Assembly: GCA_946187095.1 (NCBI GenBank)
Contig: CAMHPW010000055.1
Span: 1 to 6,889, forward strand
From: an uncultured Clostridia bacterium
GTDB taxonomy: Bacteria; Bacillota; Clostridia; Oscillospirales; Acutalibacteraceae
Reading direction: 5' to 3'
Length of the DNA: 6,889 nucleotides
Under the pieces are notes generated by a model. It ran no database searches. It had not been told where the DNA came from and was given only the letters and a program-made list of their open reading frames with translations. Numbering within the stretch: position 1 is the first letter of the stretch; each line of letters opens with the position of its first letter. Both the position numbers and the translations under genes were made by a program. Of the stretch, positions 6,001 through 6,889 are shown in pieces.

Positions 6001-6889
6001 AATGCCGCACACTGTTTCCATTCAGCCGTCCACTTGTCTTCTTCACCAACGGTTTTCGGAGAGGAGAATTCCGTATCTTCCACGGTTTCACCGTTGAGCG
6101 TCTTTGTTCTTTTCAGCGTATAAGTGATGGATTCGGGACGTTCACCATAGATATTATCTTCATCTTCCCACTTCTTTTGTGCCTCGAAATTGGTGAATGA
6201 AACAACATTCGTGATAAGCTGATTGGTGATCGTGAATTCACCGTAATTTTCCGCCGGATAATCTTCGGAAGTACCCTCATAGGTAACGCCGTTTTCGTCA
6301 ACGTATTCCTGTTCTTCACTTTCGGCATATTCAACGTAATAGTTTTTCGTACCTCTTCGGATCGTTCTGACATAGGAATACTCTTCATCAGTGGATTCCG
6401 TACCGGGAACGAAGAACAGATAGGTCTGATTGTCATCCACTTCATTGGCTCCGATACTCTTTTCAACGATACTGTAGGTATATGTCAGACCATTTTCGTT
6501 ATAGATTGGCAAGGAATCAAAGCAATAATGCAGCTTCGTTTCGGGAATTGTGAGTGTGTCGGAATTGCCTGTATTCACCCTTGTGAATGTTTTGACACCT
6601 GTTTCTTCATTGACTTTGACGGAAGAAACAACGATATCACCCAAATTAACCTCTTCCCATTCAATGTCTGAACTTGTTTTTCTCTTGAGCTGTATGGTAT
6701 AACTTTCACGGCTCTTTGATACGTCATCGCCGTCATCCCAATACTTTTTCAGTTCGTATTTGGTTTTTTGCAGTTCATTTGTCAAGCCCTGATTCAGCTT
6801 TGCCCAGGTATAGTCCTGCAAAACAAACGGCTTGTCGGGTTCATAGGTAAATTCCGATTCATAGCAGTTATTATAGCTCTTTTCCTCTG
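1..6889 (-). CDS. Giant CnaB-repeat surface protein, internal fragment open at both ends
   Basis: A single minus-strand frame runs from base 6887 to base 3, giving 2,295 complete codons with no stop; bases 6888-6889 and 1-2 belong to split codons. The translation is rich in Thr, Asn, Asp, Glu, Lys, Tyr and Val, has few Cys, and shows no hydrophobic membrane segment, as expected of a secreted beta-rich stalk. At least six CnaB-type domains are seen by their K-x-W-[DE]-D, Y-x-[VI]-x-E and T-N motifs, separated by a long array of related but diverged repeats. Proteins of this family in Gram-positive bacteria are adhesins or pilus subunits, usually sortase-anchored and stiffened by Lys-Asn isopeptide bonds. 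The start, signal peptide and anchor all lie outside the window, so neither export route nor ligand can be shown. Unbroken coding over almost 6.9 kb argues against a pseudogene. The extracellular stalk role is inferred. Confidence 0.93.
3..227 (-). other. N-terminal part of CnaB domain 6, cut by the window edge (residues 2221-2295)
   Basis: The opening strand TSVKVNKHWIDENN, FDLRPHYINDVNRNG and LDLTLSRNNGSGSY closely copy the start of domain 4. K2230 is the expected bond-forming Lys. The Glu and Asn strands lie beyond the left edge. The chain is still open at the last complete codon, so the protein continues. Confidence 0.78.
132..243 (-). repeat. Direct DNA repeat, copy 2 (start of CnaB domain 6)
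   Basis: This 112-base stretch aligns without gaps to bases 1341-1452, offset by exactly 1,209 bases (403 codons). By my count there are about 17 mismatches, so identity is near 85 percent. It encodes ILNTLPLTSV through the INDVNRNG region. The DNA similarity stops sharply on both sides. Confidence 0.85.
228..635 (-). repeat. Array-type unit R8 outside the main array (residues 2085-2220)
   Basis: After the CnaB 4-5 pair the protein returns to the array type of module. SLNVQVLDS is followed by the signature ADNSGKFTVPKTS (2107-2119), the strand TYYYILIKDFPSD in the place of the G-L-P strand, and a weak central strand HYVVNGITG in which the Glu is G2148. The second half (FKVDVQFVVGSKRYGYEG, then CKLKVDD) ends in MQFNILNTLPLTSV, with N2219 as a candidate closing Asn. 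This shows that the two module types are interspersed rather than confined to separate blocks. Confidence 0.6.
648..974 (-). other. CnaB domain 5 (residues 1972-2080)
   Basis: It follows domain 4 with no linker: the closing TNKLE of domain 4 is followed at once by TIDVTVAKKWDDNGYD. K1982 is the expected Lys. HYNVQVTLSS, the strand VTFTEMPRY and the central strand VVYKVTENAT (E2054) follow. The closing strand is less clear; TQILNAYPSV offers N2068 as the candidate partner. Length (about 109 residues) fits the family. The opening is paralogous to a decayed copy in unit R6. Confidence 0.75.
975..1436 (-). other. CnaB domain 4 (residues 1818-1971)
   Basis: The opening strand TSVEVDKYWIDQDN leads to FELRPNDINDVNMNR, LNLTLSR, the strand NWTFIYKKLL, the central strand YHFKIEETKL and the closing strand TFAITNKLE. 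K1827, E1915 and N1971 match the CnaB isopeptide trio, so the cross-link is probably intact. At about 154 residues it is longer than usual, with extra sequence after the E1915 strand (YYAPKYCVLGEYDD and onward). Its first part is duplicated at DNA level in the last, partial domain. Confidence 0.8.
1341..1452 (-). repeat. Direct DNA repeat, copy 1 (start of CnaB domain 4)
   Basis: This is the partner of bases 132-243, encoding ILNTLPLTSV through the INDVNMNR region. It keeps higher DNA identity than any other repeated pair I noticed in the window, which points to a more recent duplication or gene conversion, or to stronger constraint on this junction. Confidence 0.85.
1437..2036 (-). other. 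Tyr-rich segment and acidic flexible linker (residues 1618-1817)
   Basis: The first part, about residues 1618-1730, contains YLYYKVLVDV and TVDTVYYYAVRNG strands and a hydrophilic segment ENFDALTDKQKANINDY that could be helical. I cannot assign it to a family. The second part, about residues 1731-1810, is low in hydrophobics and rich in Gly, Ser, Asn, Asp and Glu (GENDEDGRDP, SPDEDSYFSSK, AENTTSTGAK), typical of a disordered linker. It ends in HINILNTLPLTSV, the same junction that precedes the last CnaB domain, where N1816 may act as a closing-strand Asn. The segment separates the diverged array from the next CnaB pair and could act as a hinge. Confidence 0.55.
2037..2333 (-). repeat. Array unit R7 (residues 1519-1617)
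   Basis: The opening strand IFSFALQRSVNGEDYENVTGEL closely matches EFTFKLRRSTDGKTFENVAGSL of R3, so these two half modules share a recent ancestor relative to the rest of the array. The unit lacks a clear DSNGxFTVPKTY signature but keeps FEINVLPKE and the central strand YKYTYQIIECDADGNE with E1581 and C1582. Two further cysteines (C1593, C1605) follow in a Lys/Glu-rich stretch. Confidence 0.6.
2334..2984 (-). repeat. Array unit R6 containing a degenerate CnaB opening (residues 1302-1518)
   Basis: This 217-residue stretch is a composite. It opens with NFTFKVKQDDT, then carries KNTLEMRDISVALDW and NDNGYGDGT (1355-1378), a clear relative of the opening of CnaB domain 5 but with L1367 and D1368 where the Lys pair should be. 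It continues through SDNGTFLVPAAN (1449-1460), LVLVSGLPAK, a central strand SYTYRTFND with N1493 at the Glu position, and VNLMIENTS. Both hallmark bond residues are replaced. It may be two decayed domains fused; the internal boundary is uncertain. Confidence 0.58.
2985..3311 (-). repeat. Array unit R5 (residues 1193-1301)
   Basis: The unit opens with NVYYRVFKDNTP, has a decayed signature around TADGMLIISEF (1227-1236), keeps VAVVGLPDGTYTVKKYAENGS and ends in TTLSFTENVTT. GLPDGTYTV is a classic CnaB/SpaA-like turn, but the catalytic-position Glu is K1260, so no isopeptide bond of the usual type is expected. It carries a small internal 9-residue duplication (EISNYEDNH-EISNH, residues 1267-1280). 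Confidence 0.6.
3312..3614 (-). repeat. Array unit R4 (residues 1092-1192)
   Basis: The opening strand VIYFQIMRKQG is clear. It is followed by ITATMNGQTLTP, a decayed signature ANNIFTAEEK (1131-1140), INDLPK and the central strand GYTIENLD, then NKVSLTVIKQF. The catalytic-position Glu is replaced by N1166 and the Cys after it by Leu. At about 101 residues it is shorter than R1 and R2. It is a recognisable but degenerate copy. Confidence 0.58.
3615..4286 (-). repeat. Array unit R3, compound copy with a half unit (residues 868-1091)
   Basis: Two opening strands occur only 55 residues apart: TYYQLYRKVKGKDY (from 868) and EFTFKLRRSTDGKTFENV (from 923). The first is followed by GLADVLVTTP but lacks the NGxFTVPKTY and YTYSVxEC cores, so it looks like a half unit. 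The second leads, after an acidic Asn-rich stretch near 945-965 and the strand TLTIPAGKSVLV, to DSNNVITVPKSS (1013-1024), VTVPNLPKYY, the central strand EYTYSVEECTSAGTA (E1057, C1058) and KVIITVKSQSP. Deletion within a formerly complete unit, or insertion, would both explain the layout. Confidence 0.6.
4287..4682 (-). repeat. Array unit R2, best-preserved copy (residues 736-867)
   Basis: This unit shows every recurring motif and serves as the reference copy: KLYFKIQRR, KVTVNGIDY, DSNGLFAVPKTY (775-786), FEITGLPSK, TYTYSVLECNADGTA (E829, C830) and NKVKLTIEKP. At about 132 residues it is slightly longer than a typical CnaB domain. It follows R1 without a linker, and its opening strand follows a T-N-E-L-P motif, as CnaB domains in tandem do. 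Confidence 0.72.
4683..5051 (-). repeat. Array unit R1 (residues 613-735)
   Basis: This is a well-kept copy of about 123 residues: opening strand LKLSFRLTQK, TLTIDGEEY, the signature form NNGVFTVTKTY (647-657), VITGLANG, the central strand FVYSIAECNSDGS with E684 and C685, the closing strand NTVKLTINKP, and then VLVTNELP. The N732 of that last motif resembles the bond-forming Asn of a CnaB closing strand, so this unit has both the Glu and a candidate Asn. Confidence 0.7.
5052..5336 (-). repeat. Array unit R0 (residues 518-612)
   Basis: The first unit follows CnaB domain 3 directly. It has the opening strand ELFLLKYGRAF, the signature DSNGIFTIPKTY (537-548), FEIPDLQ in place of the G-L-P strand, and the central strand YHYYVREVDSSGNE, with E577 at the catalytic position. 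Its C-terminal part, about residues 590-612, is a Ser/Thr-rich linker (NSGTSSSPTVS). No closing T-N motif is seen. Confidence 0.65.
5388..5876 (-). other. CnaB domain 3 with a large insertion and no clear closing Asn (residues 338-500)
   Basis: The opening strand RTLTAYKLWDDQDD (K347), the next strand ATVTYELW, a later strand LWKVEFFNLPD and the central strand VTYYIKET (E496) identify a CnaB domain. Between the TYELW and LWKVEF strands there are about 90 residues where domain 2 has about 25, so a segment of roughly 65-70 residues has been inserted. After E496 the expected F-T-x-T-N closing strand is not found; the chain passes through an Asp/Lys-rich stretch into the diverged repeat array. 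The bond-forming Asn is therefore missing or displaced, and this domain may lack the usual isopeptide bond. Confidence 0.68.
5505..5774 (-). other. Acidic, partly helical insertion within CnaB domain 3 (residues 372-461)
   Basis: The N-terminal half is strongly acidic (ETVDENEEVV and NPEDEDEYAF). The second half, about residues 420-457, has a non-beta look: SAVYQAMLDCD and DKAADYFAKILDETC have the spacing of amphipathic helices. It contains two cysteines, C434 and C455, in a protein that has few. It sits in the loop between the second CnaB strand and the LWKVEF strand. I do not recognise it as a known domain. Helical content and any binding role are inference from residue pattern only. Confidence 0.5.
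5880..6200 (-). other. CnaB domain 2 (residues 230-336)
   Basis: This is the most canonical domain of the window, at about 107 residues. It opens with FEAQKKWEDEDN, followed by ERPESITYTLKR, the WTAEWK strand, the central strand FDYYIEES and the closing strand YHFTNTYEPEK. K238, E309 and N334 fit the Lys, Glu and Asn of the CnaB isopeptide bond. It follows domain 1 with a linker of only a few residues and runs directly into domain 3, giving a rod-like tandem. No sign of decay is seen. Confidence 0.85.
6216..6761 (-). other. CnaB domain 1 (residues 43-224)
   Basis: The domain opens with ELKKYWDDGDD, continues through YTIQLKRK, carries the central strand TYTYSIVEK and closes with FTITNQL. By family analogy the isopeptide trio would be K48, E142 and N222, all present, so the internal cross-link is likely intact. 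At about 180 residues it is longer than the roughly 80-110 typical of CnaB. The extra length lies mainly between E142 and N222, an acidic, Tyr-rich loop of about 80 residues (including EYAESEEQEYVDENG-type sequence at about 185-200). That loop would sit just before the last strand. Motif identification is seen in the sequence; bond formation is inferred from the family. Confidence 0.78.
6762..6887 (-). other. C-terminal tail of an upstream CnaB-like domain
   Basis: Residues 1-42 precede the first complete CnaB domain. They hold a YESEFTYEPDKP stretch and end in LTNEL (N37), which resembles the closing strand of a CnaB domain with its bond-forming Asn. This suggests that the protein already contains at least one such domain to the right of the window. 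The rest of that domain is not visible, so the assignment rests on one short motif and on its position directly before the next domain. Confidence 0.5.

Noticed and set aside
6113..6466. 117-residue frame on the minus strand in another register
   Set aside because: It overlaps CnaB domains 1 and 2, whose motifs are in the main frame. Its translation is Arg/Lys/Met-rich with no domain.

Overview
The whole window lies inside one very long protein-coding gene read on the minus strand. From base 6887 down to base 3 a single frame holds 2,295 complete sense codons with no stop. Neither the start nor the stop of the gene is in the window. The gene therefore enters at the right edge (N-terminal side) and leaves at the left edge (C-terminal side), and the full protein must exceed about 2,300 residues. 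There is no intergenic DNA, and I see no RNA gene, promoter, terminator, CRISPR array or mobile element. Open frames on the plus strand, and in the other minus frames, are shadows of this gene. Residue numbers below count from the first complete codon at the right edge; residue n begins at base 6890-3n.

The protein looks like a giant modular extracellular stalk built from Cna protein B-type (CnaB, collagen-adhesin B, SpaA-like) beta-sandwich domains. The visible hallmarks are recurring K-x-W-[DE]-D strand starts, Y-x-[VI]-x-E central strands and F-T-[IN]-T-N closing strands. These supply the Lys, Glu and Asn that form spontaneous intramolecular isopeptide bonds in this family. In N- to C-terminal order (right to left) I see: the tail of an upstream domain; three CnaB domains, the third with an inserted acidic, probably helical segment; a roughly 1,100-residue array of diverged repeats with a signature close to DSNGxFTVPKTY ... 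GLP ... YTYSVxECNxDGTA; a Tyr-rich segment with an acidic Ser/Asn/Gly-rich flexible linker; two more CnaB domains; one further array-type unit; and the start of another CnaB domain. The last CnaB is a near-copy of the one 403 residues earlier, so a larger cassette has been duplicated and may continue beyond the left edge.

The organism is most likely a Gram-positive gut Clostridia (Ruminococcus/Oscillospiraceae-like). This rests on the protein type, a moderate GC content (roughly low 40s percent by eye) and mixed codon use (AGA with CGT, ACG with ACA). It is inference, not a species call. No signal peptide, YSIRK motif, LPXTG sorting signal or dockerin falls in the window, so the mode of surface attachment cannot be read here. 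The likely role is a long adhesin or pilus-like stalk; no ligand can be named from sequence alone.
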